Part shown: positions 19,987 to 29,053 of the stretch, in pieces
How positions within the stretch are numbered: position 1 is the stretch's first letter
How the letters are laid out: every line of letters starts with the position of its first letter
Origin: Deltaproteobacteria bacterium
GTDB lineage: Bacteria; Bdellovibrionota_B; Oligoflexia; Oligoflexales; Bog-1112
Length of the DNA: 64,000 bases
Reading direction: 5' to 3'
NCBI GenBank assembly: GCA_016186945.1
Contig: JACPKR010000022.1
Span: 1-64,000 of the forward strand
Notes under the pieces: generated by a model
Seen by the model: the letters and a program-made list of their open reading frames with translations, nothing else
The model's database searches: none
What the model was told of the DNA's origin: nothing
Program-made: the position numbers and the translations under genes

Positions 19987-21432
19987 TTAATCCTTCACAA
20001 AATCAAGCCGAGTAGTGGCGATTCCAGTAAGAGGTGATAAACCAAATATACCAGTTAAAGACATTTCACAAATAGTTTCAACACGAGAAACCTCCCAGTG
20101 TTTCTGTGAATGTCGATTCACCTGATTGATAAAAAATCTTGCGATCCTGAATGATTTTTCCAAACCTTTACGAAAGTGGGAACGCTTGATTTTGTACATC
20201 ACCCTGTGAATTGGTTGATAAAGTCCACGACCATTATCGTCGACTTTTTCATAATTGATTTTGTGACGTCTCGCGTATGCGAGTTCATTCTCCAACTCTC
20301 CACTCGCCAATTCGATGTACTCATCTTTATGATCGATTGCTCGTTCGTGTCTCGGCTTAAGTGGTTTTTTCGAACGCGTGAAGAAAAGGCTAAAGGTGGC
20401 CTCCAATCCTGACTTAACAACATAGATGTTACCATCCACAGAGAAGCCAACGCCAACACGCATAAAATCTGGCCTAAACCCGCTTCCCTCTAATGCATCT
20501 TCGGAAGCCAGACTTAAATCTTCTGCGATGCGGTAGATGAATTTTTTCATTCCACTTTTGGGGGGAGTTTGACTGACAGGATGGGCAGCAGATCCGATAC
20601 GCTTTATACGATCCCAAATAAACCTGAGACGCACATCCCCTCCAACCTTCATCCAGGGAAGCACTGCTCCTGATGCGCTTACGATCAGGTCGAGTCGAAA
20701 TCCACTGACATACCAATTTAGGTCGTAAACCGAATCATCAATGTCTTGAATAAGTTCCGAGAAAACCTTTGCCGTTCTCGAAAGATTTTCGCGAAAATTT
20801 TTCTCGTTATGGATGCGACCTGTTGCAAGAGAGCTTCTTACAGAAGGTTCTATGGCTCTCAGGATATCCTCCTCCGCCATCCCTGCTCTCATATTGATAG
20901 TTTCTAAAGGCTCCCCTTCTGCTTCGTTTTTTGTATCGTTTTCCGATGCCGCAGTCATCGTTGTGTTTGCGACGTCAGTAGACGTTCGATTGGATCCTAA
21001 GTTAGTCGATTCGGGAACTTGCTCTTTGGGTCGGCGTCGCCAATTCAAATGCACAGCGCTTTCACCCTCTAGCATGAGGATGCCGACGGTTCCACTACTT
21101 CCAATGGCCAAAGATGTTCTCATATTGGTGAGCTGCCATTTGCCTTTTTCTTCAACGCGATCCAGTGCTGCGCTATTGCTTTCGAGAACAGTGCCGATCG
21201 CTCGTTCTAAAGAGGTCGTGTCATGATCCGATGTGTCTCGCGTGTCCAAGACGAAACCCGGAGAACTAACTTCGTGGGTGGGAGGCTGACGAAGCTCTTC
21301 CTGCCGCTCGGGTATGAACCAATCAGCAGGGATTTTCGCGTAGTTTGTTGAAAACGCCAGTTGAGGCATCACCCATAGAGTAAGTGATAGAAACTTCGTT
21401 TGTGTTTTTGACAATAATATGAGCCTCATCAT
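19987..21432 (-). CDS. Secreted protein with three copies of a repeated beta module
   Basis: Signal-like N-terminus; internal modules seen by eye; overlaps the next gene by 4 bp. Confidence 0.6.
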   Translation of the reverse strand: MMRLILLSKTQTKFLSLTLWVMPQLAFSTNYAKIPADWFIPERQEELRQPPTHEVSSPGFVLDTRDTSDHDTTSLERAIGTVLESNSAALDRVEEKGKWQLTNMRTSLAIGSSGTVGILMLEGESAVHLNWRRRPKEQVPESTNLGSNRTSTDVANTTMTAASENDTKNEAEGEPLETINMRAGMAEEDILRAIEPSVRSSLATGRIHNEKNFRENLSRTAKVFSELIQDIDDSVYDLNWYVSGFRLDLIVSASGAVLPWMKVGGDVRLRFIWDRIKRIGSAAHPVSQTPPKSGMKKFIYRIAEDLSLASEDALEGSGFRPDFMRVGVGFSVDGNIYVVKSGLEATFSLFFTRSKKPLKPRHERAIDHKDEYIELASGELENELAYARRHKINYEKVDDNGRGLYQPIHRVMYKIKRSHFRKGLEKSFRIARFFINQVNRHSQKHWEVSRVETICEMSLTGIFGLSPLTGIATTRLDFVKD

Positions 21433-21779
21433 TTTCTCCTTTTAAAAGAGAGACGAAATGAAGGCTCACCCTTTGCTCCCCATGGCCCGACCTTAAAGGA
21501 GGCAGCAATTTGAAGCCCGACATCTACACGATCTAAAGTCCAGGGACCAGCCGGCCCTTTATGATCGGCAAGAGCTTCCTCCGTGGATGTGTGCATATTC
21601 TTAATCATCCGCCCTAGCTTTTGGCCTTGGGGATCGAATGGTAGATCAGCTGTTACCTCTTCGTTTTTAGAATTGAGGCCAATAAAGGGCACCTTGAAAA
21701 CCCCGTCCTCGCAGCTTGCGATAACAAAAGAAATGCAAACCAAGAAAAATTTTCCACTTTGAAAGAATGAGAAATTCAT
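21429..21779 (-). CDS. Small lipoprotein carrying one copy of the repeated beta module
   Basis: FFLVCISFVIASC lipobox; VDVGLQIAASFKVGPWGAKGEPSFRLSFKRRK. Confidence 0.55.
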   Translation of the reverse strand: MNFSFFQSGKFFLVCISFVIASCEDGVFKVPFIGLNSKNEEVTADLPFDPQGQKLGRMIKNMHTSTEEALADHKGPAGPWTLDRVDVGLQIAASFKVGPWGAKGEPSFRLSFKRRK

Positions 21780-21821
21780 GAGTTCCCCTTTCCTTTGTCC
21801 AGCGTCAGGCCCACTTTATAA

Positions 21822-21955
21822 TACGTAAGTCGCTTGGGGCAATAGCAAGGAAGGGAGTTTGAGGGAAAACTTCGCAGATGGTTTCCTTCAAGGTAATTCT
21901 TGGAGGAACCAGCTGCGCAGTTTCCTTCAAACCACCTCCTTGCCCCAAGTGGCTA
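21822..21955 (-). mobile_element. Family A inverted dimer (one diverged and one good core facing each other)
   Basis: GCAAGGAAGGGAGTTTGAGGGAAAACTTCGCAGATGGTTTCCTTCAAG then CTTGGAGGAACCAGCTGCGCAG…CACCTCCTTGCCCC. Confidence 0.8.
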
Positions 21956-23851
21956 TCACAACTCGACTTGGATCCCGATCTCGACGACTTGTTGTGGCGG
22001 AATATCAAAGTAGGCTGTTGCGCGTTCCGCATTTCGTGACATGAAGGAAAAGATTTGCTGACGCCACTTGGCCATTCCTGGTCGATTCGTAGCCAGCAAA
22101 GTTTCACGTCCTAAAAAGAAAGTGGTGTCATTCAAGCCCAGTTTCAAATCGTGCTTTTTGCAAGCTCGAAAAATGTCATTGATACTTGGCTTTTCCATAA
22201 AACCATAGTGTGCCGTTACTTTGTAGATACCATTCTTTAAAGAAATAACATCGACCCGCTCCTCAGCAGAAACATGGGGTACTTCTTCGGTGATGACTGT
22301 CATTATGACATTAGTGTTATGCAGTACCTTATTATGTTTAACATTGTGCAAAAGAGCATTGGGGGTACCATCAGGATTCCCTGTCATAAAAACGGCTGTT
22401 CCTTCGACTCGCGTTGTCGAGAGATAGGATTCAATCTGTTTAGCGAATTCGGAAACTGGTAGTGATTTCTCCCGTAACCGTTCTGCCAGAATTTGTCGAC
22501 CTCGACGCCATGTTGTCATTAAGGTAAATATGACTCCACCAACCGTCAGGGGAAACCACCCGCCGTCAGCGATCTTGGAAAAATTGGCTCCTAGAAAAAC
22601 TGCGTCTATGGAAAAGAAAAAGACAAAAATTAGGAAAACTCTTTTTGTTCCCCATTTCCATTGATTGAGAGCAACCAAGCACGCCAGTATCGTTGTGATG
22701 ACCATCGTGGCCGAAACGGCGATGCCATAAGCAGAGGCTAGTGCGCTGGAAGATCTGAACTCCAAGACAAGCCAGCAGGTCAGAACGAATAACCCCCAAT
22801 TGATGTGAGAGATGTAAATTTGACCGATTTCGTCCTTCGAAGTGTGGACGACTTGAAATCTAGGCGCATACCCAAGTTGGACCGCCTGGCGTGAAAGAGA
22901 AAAAACTCCCGAGATAACCGCTTGTGAGGCAATGACCGTAGCCATCGTTGCGATGAGCACCAAGGGATACAAAGCCCAATCGGGAGCGAGCCGATAGAAC
23001 GGATTGACAGCATGCTCAGGCGCAGCAAGCAGCAGGGCACCTTGACCGAAATAATTGAGAAGCAAGCCTGGTAAGGCAGCTAATAGCCATGCGGTTTGGA
23101 TAGGGCGCTTGCCGAAATGACCCATATCCGCATAAAGCGCCTCTCCACCCGTTACTACAAGAAAGACAGCTCCTAAAACCGTTATTCCCGTCCATCCATT
23201 TTGGGAAAAGAACTCATATGCTTTCGATGGATCTATAGCTGACAGAATTTCTGGCTGGTCTATGATGCCCCGCACTCCCAAGGCACCAATTGTAAGAAAC
23301 CAAACCAACACCACATATCCGAATACAGCACCGATGCGACCGCTTCCGTGATGCTGATTCAAGAACAAAACTGTCAAAATACCCAAGGTGATGGGAATGA
23401 TGTAAGGACTAAACAAGGGGGTCGCTACTTCAAGGCCTTCAACGGCACTGAGCACGGAAATCGCAGGAGTAATGATGCCATCCCCGACCAGTAGCGCCGA
23501 ACCAAACAAGCCAAAGTAGAGAAAAGCGTGCAACCAGGGGGTGCTTCGCAGCATTTTTGCGGGAAATGCAAGAGTAGTGAGAGCCAAAACACCACCTTCT
23601 CCCCTATTATCCGCTCGCATGACAAAGAAAAGATACTTGACCGAAATGACAAGAATCATTGACCACACGATTAACGAAAGAACACCCAGCACATTAGCCG
23701 GAGTTACGGCTATCGCATGTGGCCCGTAGAAAGCCTCTCGTATGGCATAGAGGGGGCTTGTGCCAATGTCGCCGAAAACTACACCAAGTGCGGCAACCGT
23801 AAGTGAATGAAAAGCTACCCGTTTTCGAGATGCATCGGAATCCAGTTCCAT
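21956..23851 (-). CDS. kup: Kup-family potassium transporter
   Basis: ALGVVFGDIGTSPLYAIREAF, TPAISVLSAVEGLEV, GGEALYADMGHFG; start trimmed to MELDSDASRKRV, upstream part is family A repeat. Confidence 0.93.
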   Translation of the reverse strand: MELDSDASRKRVAFHSLTVAALGVVFGDIGTSPLYAIREAFYGPHAIAVTPANVLGVLSLIVWSMILVISVKYLFFVMRADNRGEGGVLALTTLAFPAKMLRSTPWLHAFLYFGLFGSALLVGDGIITPAISVLSAVEGLEVATPLFSPYIIPITLGILTVLFLNQHHGSGRIGAVFGYVVLVWFLTIGALGVRGIIDQPEILSAIDPSKAYEFFSQNGWTGITVLGAVFLVVTGGEALYADMGHFGKRPIQTAWLLAALPGLLLNYFGQGALLLAAPEHAVNPFYRLAPDWALYPLVLIATMATVIASQAVISGVFSLSRQAVQLGYAPRFQVVHTSKDEIGQIYISHINWGLFVLTCWLVLEFRSSSALASAYGIAVSATMVITTILACLVALNQWKWGTKRVFLIFVFFFSIDAVFLGANFSKIADGGWFPLTVGGVIFTLMTTWRRGRQILAERLREKSLPVSEFAKQIESYLSTTRVEGTAVFMTGNPDGTPNALLHNVKHNKVLHNTNVIMTVITEEVPHVSAEERVDVISLKNGIYKVTAHYGFMEKPSINDIFRACKKHDLKLGLNDTTFFLGRETLLATNRPGMAKWRQQIFSFMSRNAERATAYFDIPPQQVVEIGIQVEL

Positions 23852-23879
23852 GATCTTGCCTTCATTAGAGGTGGACAAA

Positions 23880-24028
23880 GTAATGCGTAAGGCACTTGGG
23901 GCAAAAAGGGAGAGGGGGGTTTGGGGGGGGCGAGGGAACCGTCGCTCCCCCAAGGCATTTCTTGGAGGAACCAGCTGCGCAGTTTCCTCCAAACCACCTC
24001 CTTGCCCCAAGTGGCTTTTACGCATTAC
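23880..24028 (-). mobile_element. Family A full-length element with terminal inverted repeats
   Basis: GTAATGCGTAAGGCACTTGGGGCAA … TTGCCCCAAGTGGCTTTTACGCATTAC. Confidence 0.85.
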
Positions 24029-24040
24029 TTCACTAAAAAG

Positions 24041-24106
24041 AAAAAGCCTTTACTCCCGTTCCTTCTTTAGATAGCTTGGTTGCCTATCGACAGCAAAAGG
24101 TTTTTT
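24041..24106. terminator. Hairpin/terminator-like structure upstream of the histidine-rich leader ORF
   Basis: AAAAAGCCTTT … AAAGGTTTTTT 11 bp stem (one G-U) with inner GATAG…CTATC stem; U-rich on the + strand end and on the reverse strand. Confidence 0.45.
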
Positions 24107-24108
24107 CT

Positions 24109-24216
24109 ATGAAAACTAGACTCGAAAACTCAACAGGAAAACAGCAAATCGCAGTTTCACCCTCAAATAACGTCCTTTGCCTCTCTCATCATCATCTTCT
24201 TCATCATTCCCATTGA
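24109..24216 (+). CDS. Putative histidine-rich leader peptide MKTRLENSTGKQQIAVSPSNNVLCLSHHHLLHHSH
   Basis: ATG at 24109, weak SD (AAAGG), TGA at 24214-24216; 6 of last 9 residues are His; 55-73 nt upstream of candidate permease starts. Confidence 0.5.
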   Translation: MKTRLENSTGKQQIAVSPSNNVLCLSHHHLLHHSH

Positions 24217-24271
24217 TGGCTTTCGCTTTTATCTCTGAACAATCTAATAATTAGCGCTTAAATCATTCGAA

Positions 24272-25486
24272 ATGAAGGGTGTTATCATGATGAATTCATG
24301 GCAAAAAATATTGGGATCTTCTCTGATCGTCTGTGGAACAAGTGTAGGAGCAGGGATGCTCGCTTTACCTTCCGTTACGGGACAGGTGGGGTTTCTCCCT
24401 ACAATGTTCGTTATGGCAGCCTGTTGGCTTTATATGTTTCTGACTGGTCTATTTATGGCCGAAGCCACCCTTTGGATGAAGGAAGCAAATCCTCACGTAT
24501 CTACAATCGCTGGCTTTTTTCTTGGGGTTCCTGGTAAGTGGCTGTGTTCTTTCCTATTTCTTTTTCTCTATGTCTCACTTCTTACGTCTTACTTTTCTGG
24601 AGGAGTCCCGTATTTTTCAGAAATGCTCACCGGCTCGTTGGGATTCCCAATCTCCTTTAAACAGGGAGCTTTGATACTAGCTGCCATCCTGATTGGCGTC
24701 CTTTTCTGGGGCACAAGAGTTGTGGATAGATTGAATTTAGTACTGATGGTGGGGTTAATTGCTACCTTTTTTATGATGTTGCTTACGGGAAGTCAGAAAG
24801 TATCCGTTGCTAATCTTAGCTACAGCGATTGGTCGACATTGCTGACGCCCGCTCCTATTTTGATTGGAGCTTTTGGGTATCACAACGTTGTCCCGTCCCT
24901 TGTCAATTATTTGAATAAAGATAAACGTTCGATTGCCCTGGTTTTGATTATCGGGACACTTGGTCCCTTTCTGATTTACACCGCCTGGCAAGCGGTTATC
25001 CTTGGCTCACTGCCTCCGGACAGCTTTTTCCGTTCCTTCGCCCAGGGGGTTCCCGTGGTGGAGAGTGTGAAGGAACTTTACAACAGTGAGTCGTTTAACT
25101 TTCTTGTCATTGCGTTTTCATTTTTCGCGATCATCACGTCTCTTCTTGGCGTCGCACTGTCAATGGTGGATTTTCTGTCTGACTCTTGGAAGGTTCCCAA
25201 CTACGGGTGGTCTCGTTTTATGCTAAGTCTTGCAACGGTGCTTCTCCCCTTGAGCATCAGTTTTTTGAAACCTGATTTGTTTGTCGAGGTGTTTGGCTAC
25301 GCTTCAGGGTTTGGCGAGGCAACTTTGAACGGGCTATTTCCCATTGCCGTTGCCTATCTTGGTGTTTTCTCATTCCGGCTAACGCCTCAATACAAGTTGC
25401 CAGCCCGAAAATTATGGCTATTTACCCTTCTCCTCTGCACCTTACTGATAGTGGGTCTGGAAGCATGGCATATCCTTGGCCTTTAG
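24272..25486 (+). CDS. HAAAP-family (TyrP/Mtr-like) amino acid permease; alternative ATG at 24287 or 24290
   Basis: GSSLIVCGTSVGAGMLALP signature and ~11 TM segments; AFGYHNVVPSLVNYL. Confidence 0.85.
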   Translation: MKGVIMMNSWQKILGSSLIVCGTSVGAGMLALPSVTGQVGFLPTMFVMAACWLYMFLTGLFMAEATLWMKEANPHVSTIAGFFLGVPGKWLCSFLFLFLYVSLLTSYFSGGVPYFSEMLTGSLGFPISFKQGALILAAILIGVLFWGTRVVDRLNLVLMVGLIATFFMMLLTGSQKVSVANLSYSDWSTLLTPAPILIGAFGYHNVVPSLVNYLNKDKRSIALVLIIGTLGPFLIYTAWQAVILGSLPPDSFFRSFAQGVPVVESVKELYNSESFNFLVIAFSFFAIITSLLGVALSMVDFLSDSWKVPNYGWSRFMLSLATVLLPLSISFLKPDLFVEVFGYASGFGEATLNGLFPIAVAYLGVFSFRLTPQYKLPARKLWLFTLLLCTLLIVGLEAWHILGL

Positions 25487-25495
25487 CATTTAGTT

Positions 25496-25541
25496 TACTT
25501 GGGGCAAGGATGTGGTTTGCCCCCCTCTCCCTTTTTGCCTT
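25496..25541 (+). repeat. Family A internally deleted remnant
   Basis: ACTTGGGGCAAGGATGTGGTTTGCCCCCCTCTCCCTTTTTGCC. Confidence 0.7.
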
Positions 25542-25602
25542 GAAACTCAGTCTACCCTGTCATACAAGGCTCATTGACCATTCCACACATAGGGGTTAAG
25601 CG

Positions 25603-26427
25603 ATGAAACGTTTGATTATAGCAATGACTTTCATTTCCTCTTCACTTGGTTTTTCTGCGCCTGATTTAAGAGGCTTACAATTGCCACCAAGAATCCTTCC
25701 TTCTCAGTTTTATGGGCCTCCTAAACAGAAAGCGGAGCTTCCTCCTCTCAGGGCCTATCCGGACATATTCGCCAAGGGTCCTAAGGTCGTTGGAGATTTC
25801 AAGGCACAAATCGCGAAGGATCCCAGGCTTTACCTCAGATGGTTTACCGACAGGCATGGGGTTCACCCCTTGCAGTTTTTTCTCTATATGGAACGGTACC
25901 TGGGTCTAGGAGCGGACGGAGTGAACATTAGTAAAGAAAAGCTGCTTGATGAGCTTGGGCCGGTATTACTCTATCGGCATGAAATTCTAGGTGAGAGCGA
26001 AGCCTTCCTTTCTTCCGTGTTTGGTATCGACCTACAAAAGTTGCAAAGGCATCTGCGGTATCTGCGACGGTCTACCTCAGTTAGGAGTACAATCGCAGCC
26101 AGGGCACAGAATTATAGATTTCTCGGCCCGCTATTGATGCACTCAGGTGACCTTCCTGCCACAGGGTACTACGAAATCAGCGAGGACGGCGTCTTAGTTC
26201 ACGGCGAGCATCCACATTCAGCGTGGTTTCTCCCTTCTGTCCCTCGGCAAGACGATGGGGAGGAAGAACCTTGGCCCCTGGATGAGCGTGAAGACGAAGA
26301 CTACAATGAGTTCGACGAACAGGAAACCCTGACAAGACTAACGGAAACTGCTAGCGCCGGTTTTGTATATGGTAGAAATGCCTGGGTTCTTGAACCCTCC
26401 GAATTGGATGAATCCGATACTGATTGA
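25603..26427 (+). CDS. Secreted protein of unknown function with acidic C-terminus
   Basis: Signal peptide MKRLIIAMTFISSSLGFSA. Confidence 0.5.
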   Translation: MKRLIIAMTFISSSLGFSAPDLRGLQLPPRILPSQFYGPPKQKAELPPLRAYPDIFAKGPKVVGDFKAQIAKDPRLYLRWFTDRHGVHPLQFFLYMERYLGLGADGVNISKEKLLDELGPVLLYRHEILGESEAFLSSVFGIDLQKLQRHLRYLRRSTSVRSTIAARAQNYRFLGPLLMHSGDLPATGYYEISEDGVLVHGEHPHSAWFLPSVPRQDDGEEEPWPLDEREDEDYNEFDEQETLTRLTETASAGFVYGRNAWVLEPSELDESDTD

Positions 26428-26459
26428 AGATCCAACCAACGTTGTTCCTCCAAGAGGGA

Positions 26460-26507
26460 TTTCTTGGAGGAAACAGCTACGCAGTTTCCCAAACCAGCTC
26501 CTTGCCA
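26460..26507 (-). repeat. Family A degenerate core
   Basis: TTTCTTGGAGGAAACAGCTACGCAGTTTCCCAAACCAGCTCCTTGCC. Confidence 0.8.
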
Positions 26508-26595
26508 AAAGCGGGTTTGACTCGGCAGGCTAGCTTTGTTATGAAGACAATTGATAACATATTGTTTTCACAATACCTTTTGTCGAGGTGAATCT

Positions 26596-27156
26596 ATGCA
26601 AAAAGCACTTTCCACGCTGGTCGCTGTTTCCTTTGTAATTTTAGGTTTCGGAAATGCTTCTCAAGCGGCCTCCATGCAATGCCCCAGTTATGACGGTCTT
26701 ACGGACGATGTTCATCTGGTGTTTCAATTTGAGGGGAAAACGGATTTCCGCAAAATCAGCTCAGCCGTTGTAAATTACCTGAGGAATTCTCACTATCAGG
26801 AAGCCAGGCAAATCGAAGCAAGTCTTTCGCGAGACCTCGACAGTAATACTCTCGTTATTTTCTCCTACCACACGGGAACGTTCAAAACATACCCTTACCC
26901 TGTAGAAGAAGTGGAAAAGGTTATTCTAAGTGACCTCGAAGATTGCGTTTCAACTCAGCGCATCTCTATAGGCCCCGACACTACGTCACTTGTATTCTCT
27001 CAGTCGTTTGGTTCGCGTCCCAACCTGAACCTTGCCTTGGTCGATGCACTTTTCGCACTTTCAGAAGATGTCGAAGTGATGTCTGACCAGGGGAAAGGAT
27101 GGCTCTGTGCCGTTGCGCCAGAGCATGAAGCTTGCCCGCTTATTGGTAGGCGGTGA
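26596..27156 (+). CDS. Secreted protein of unknown function
   Basis: Start reset to MQKALSTLVAVSFVILGFGNASQA. Confidence 0.5.
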   Translation: MQKALSTLVAVSFVILGFGNASQAASMQCPSYDGLTDDVHLVFQFEGKTDFRKISSAVVNYLRNSHYQEARQIEASLSRDLDSNTLVIFSYHTGTFKTYPYPVEEVEKVILSDLEDCVSTQRISIGPDTTSLVFSQSFGSRPNLNLALVDALFALSEDVEVMSDQGKGWLCAVAPEHEACPLIGRR

Positions 27157-27163
27157 GAGACTT

Positions 27164-27209
27164 TTCTTGGAGGACGCTGGGTAGTTTCCTCCAAACCACC
27201 TCTTTGACT
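27164..27209 (-). repeat. Family A degenerate core
   Basis: TTCTTGGAGGACGCTGGGTAGTTTCCTCCAAACCACCTCTTTGAC. Confidence 0.75.
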
Positions 27210-27326
27210 CACCACGCTATTTTGTCACCCTTATTGCTGCGACGGCCCATCGGTTGTAAAATTTTTATGACAAGAAATAATCCCCAACTTTAGAAGTGAA
27301 AAAACTTCCCAAGCCAAGGAGTGTTT

Positions 27327-28919
27327 ATGGCCAGAGGACTACTTTGCCTTCGTAACGGGTGCCTAGCTTTCAGTGTTCTCATGACGGCTTTGCATGCAAG
27401 AGCTGACGAGTACATTGTCAAAGTAAAGAGCACATTCAGTGTGAGCGCCACTGCTAAGAGACTTCAAGAGGATCTGGATTTGAAATTCGTCGATGAGCAC
27501 CGGATCGGTCGTCTTCTTCTCATGAAGAACGACACGGTCCAGGAGAGCATGCAGACGATGCAGAGCATCCAGGCACGCCCAGAAGTTGAGTACGTGGTGC
27601 CGAACATCAAACTTCATGCTTTCATCGTTCCTGACGACCCACTCTATGCGCAACAGTGGGCTTTGAAAAAGGTGCAAGCGGAGAGTGCATGGGATCTTCA
27701 GGAGGGGAAGAAAGACACAGTTGTCGCAGTCATAGATACCGGTGTCGACTGGAGGCATGAAGACCTGAAGCCCAGGATCTGGACTAACAGCGACGAAATC
27801 ACGGGTAACGGGAAGGATGACGACGGGAATGGTTATGTCGATGATACTCTCGGTTGGGACTTCTTCGGAAACGACAACAATCCTAACGATGAAACATCCA
27901 CACGAAATCCTGGACACGGCACACATTGCGCCGGCATCATCGCAGCTACAGGGAACAACGGAAAGGGTGTCTCTGGAATTGCTCCCGGCATCACCATCAT
28001 GCCGATTCGATTCTTGGGCGCAGACGGTTCCGGGGACTTGATGAACGGAATCAAGGCTATTGACTATGCGATTCTGAACAAAGCGCAAATCATAAGTGCA
28101 AGCTGGGGTGCGGCCGTTCCGCGTTCACAAGCAACTCCACTTATCGAAGCGATTGAAAGGGCAAATCAAGCTAATGTCGTCTTTGTAGCTGCTGCTGCGA
28201 ATGACGGTCAGTCGAATGATGTTAGGGAAGTTTATCCCGCTAATGCTGGACTTCCCAACGTCATAAGTGTTGCTGCGTCAGACGTAAACGACCAGAAGCC
28301 TCAGTGGTCAAACTACGGGCGGGCCACTGTTGACCTTTCTTCCCCAGGCGCTGGCATACTCAGCACAATTCCTGGCAACCAGTACAAGGAATTGTCGGGG
28401 ACTTCCATGGCTACCCCCTTAGTTGCAGGGTTAGTGGCACTCCTAGCGTCCCAAGCGATGGTGGAGGGGCGATCCTACAAACCAGTCGAGTTAAAGGCCA
28501 TCCTGCAGGCCAGCGGTGCCAAGGTTGCCATTGAAACGGCGTGTCATTGCCGCGTCGTTGCAGATTCCGCTCTCACACTTATCCGCGACAACAAATTGAC
28601 CGTTGTTCCCAACGCGTTAAGTTTAAAGAGCGGTGGAAATTCTTCTTTCTATGCGATAGGAGGGTCTGGGAACTACAGCTTCACAAGTTCACAACCCGAG
28701 ATAGCTAGCATTACGGCAGACGGCAAACTTACAGCTCACAAGGACGGCGAGACTTTCGTGAAGGTAGTGGACGGATCGGGAGCAGAGGCCTTAAGTCGGG
28801 AGATTTATGTCGGTGGTTCATCGGCGCCTCCCGGAGGCCAATGTCCTCTGCAAGATCCCGTCATGTGCCAGCTCTTGTGCCTGTTAAACCCAGCTTTACC
28901 TTGGTGCTCGGGGAACTAG
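27327..28919 (+). CDS. Subtilisin-like (S8) serine protease with prodomain and C-terminal Ig-like domain
   Basis: VVAVIDTGVDWRHEDL, GHGTHCAGIIAA, GTSMATPLVAGLVALLAS catalytic motifs. Confidence 0.93.
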   Translation: MARGLLCLRNGCLAFSVLMTALHARADEYIVKVKSTFSVSATAKRLQEDLDLKFVDEHRIGRLLLMKNDTVQESMQTMQSIQARPEVEYVVPNIKLHAFIVPDDPLYAQQWALKKVQAESAWDLQEGKKDTVVAVIDTGVDWRHEDLKPRIWTNSDEITGNGKDDDGNGYVDDTLGWDFFGNDNNPNDETSTRNPGHGTHCAGIIAATGNNGKGVSGIAPGITIMPIRFLGADGSGDLMNGIKAIDYAILNKAQIISASWGAAVPRSQATPLIEAIERANQANVVFVAAAANDGQSNDVREVYPANAGLPNVISVAASDVNDQKPQWSNYGRATVDLSSPGAGILSTIPGNQYKELSGTSMATPLVAGLVALLASQAMVEGRSYKPVELKAILQASGAKVAIETACHCRVVADSALTLIRDNKLTVVPNALSLKSGGNSSFYAIGGSGNYSFTSSQPEIASITADGKLTAHKDGETFVKVVDGSGAEALSREIYVGGSSAPPGGQCPLQDPVMCQLLCLLNPALPWCSGN

Positions 28920-29015
28920 GCTGAGGAAGCGTCGCCTCCCCCAATGGATTTCTTGGAGGAACCAGCTGCGCAGTTTCCTCCAAACCACCTCCTTGCCCAA
29001 AGTGGCTTACTCAGC
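28919..29015 (-). repeat. Family A core plus partial arm, short inverted ends (GGCTGAG/CTCAGC)
   Basis: GAAGCGTCGCCTCCCCCAATGGATTTCTTGGAGGAACCAGCTGCGCAG…GCCCAAAGTGGCTTACTCAGC. Confidence 0.8.
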
Positions 29016-29053
29016 TATGATGGCCTTTCTCTTTTCCAGCCAACGGATGAACT

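Noticed and set aside
24214-24290. Classical rho-independent attenuator between leader and permease
   Set aside because: Only weak stems (e.g. CCATTGATGG) were seen, with no GC-rich hairpin plus U-run, so a transcriptional attenuator is not claimed.
27363-28088. 241 aa reverse-strand ORF inside the subtilisin gene
   Set aside because: Shadow ORF antisense to an S8 protease with clear catalytic motifs.
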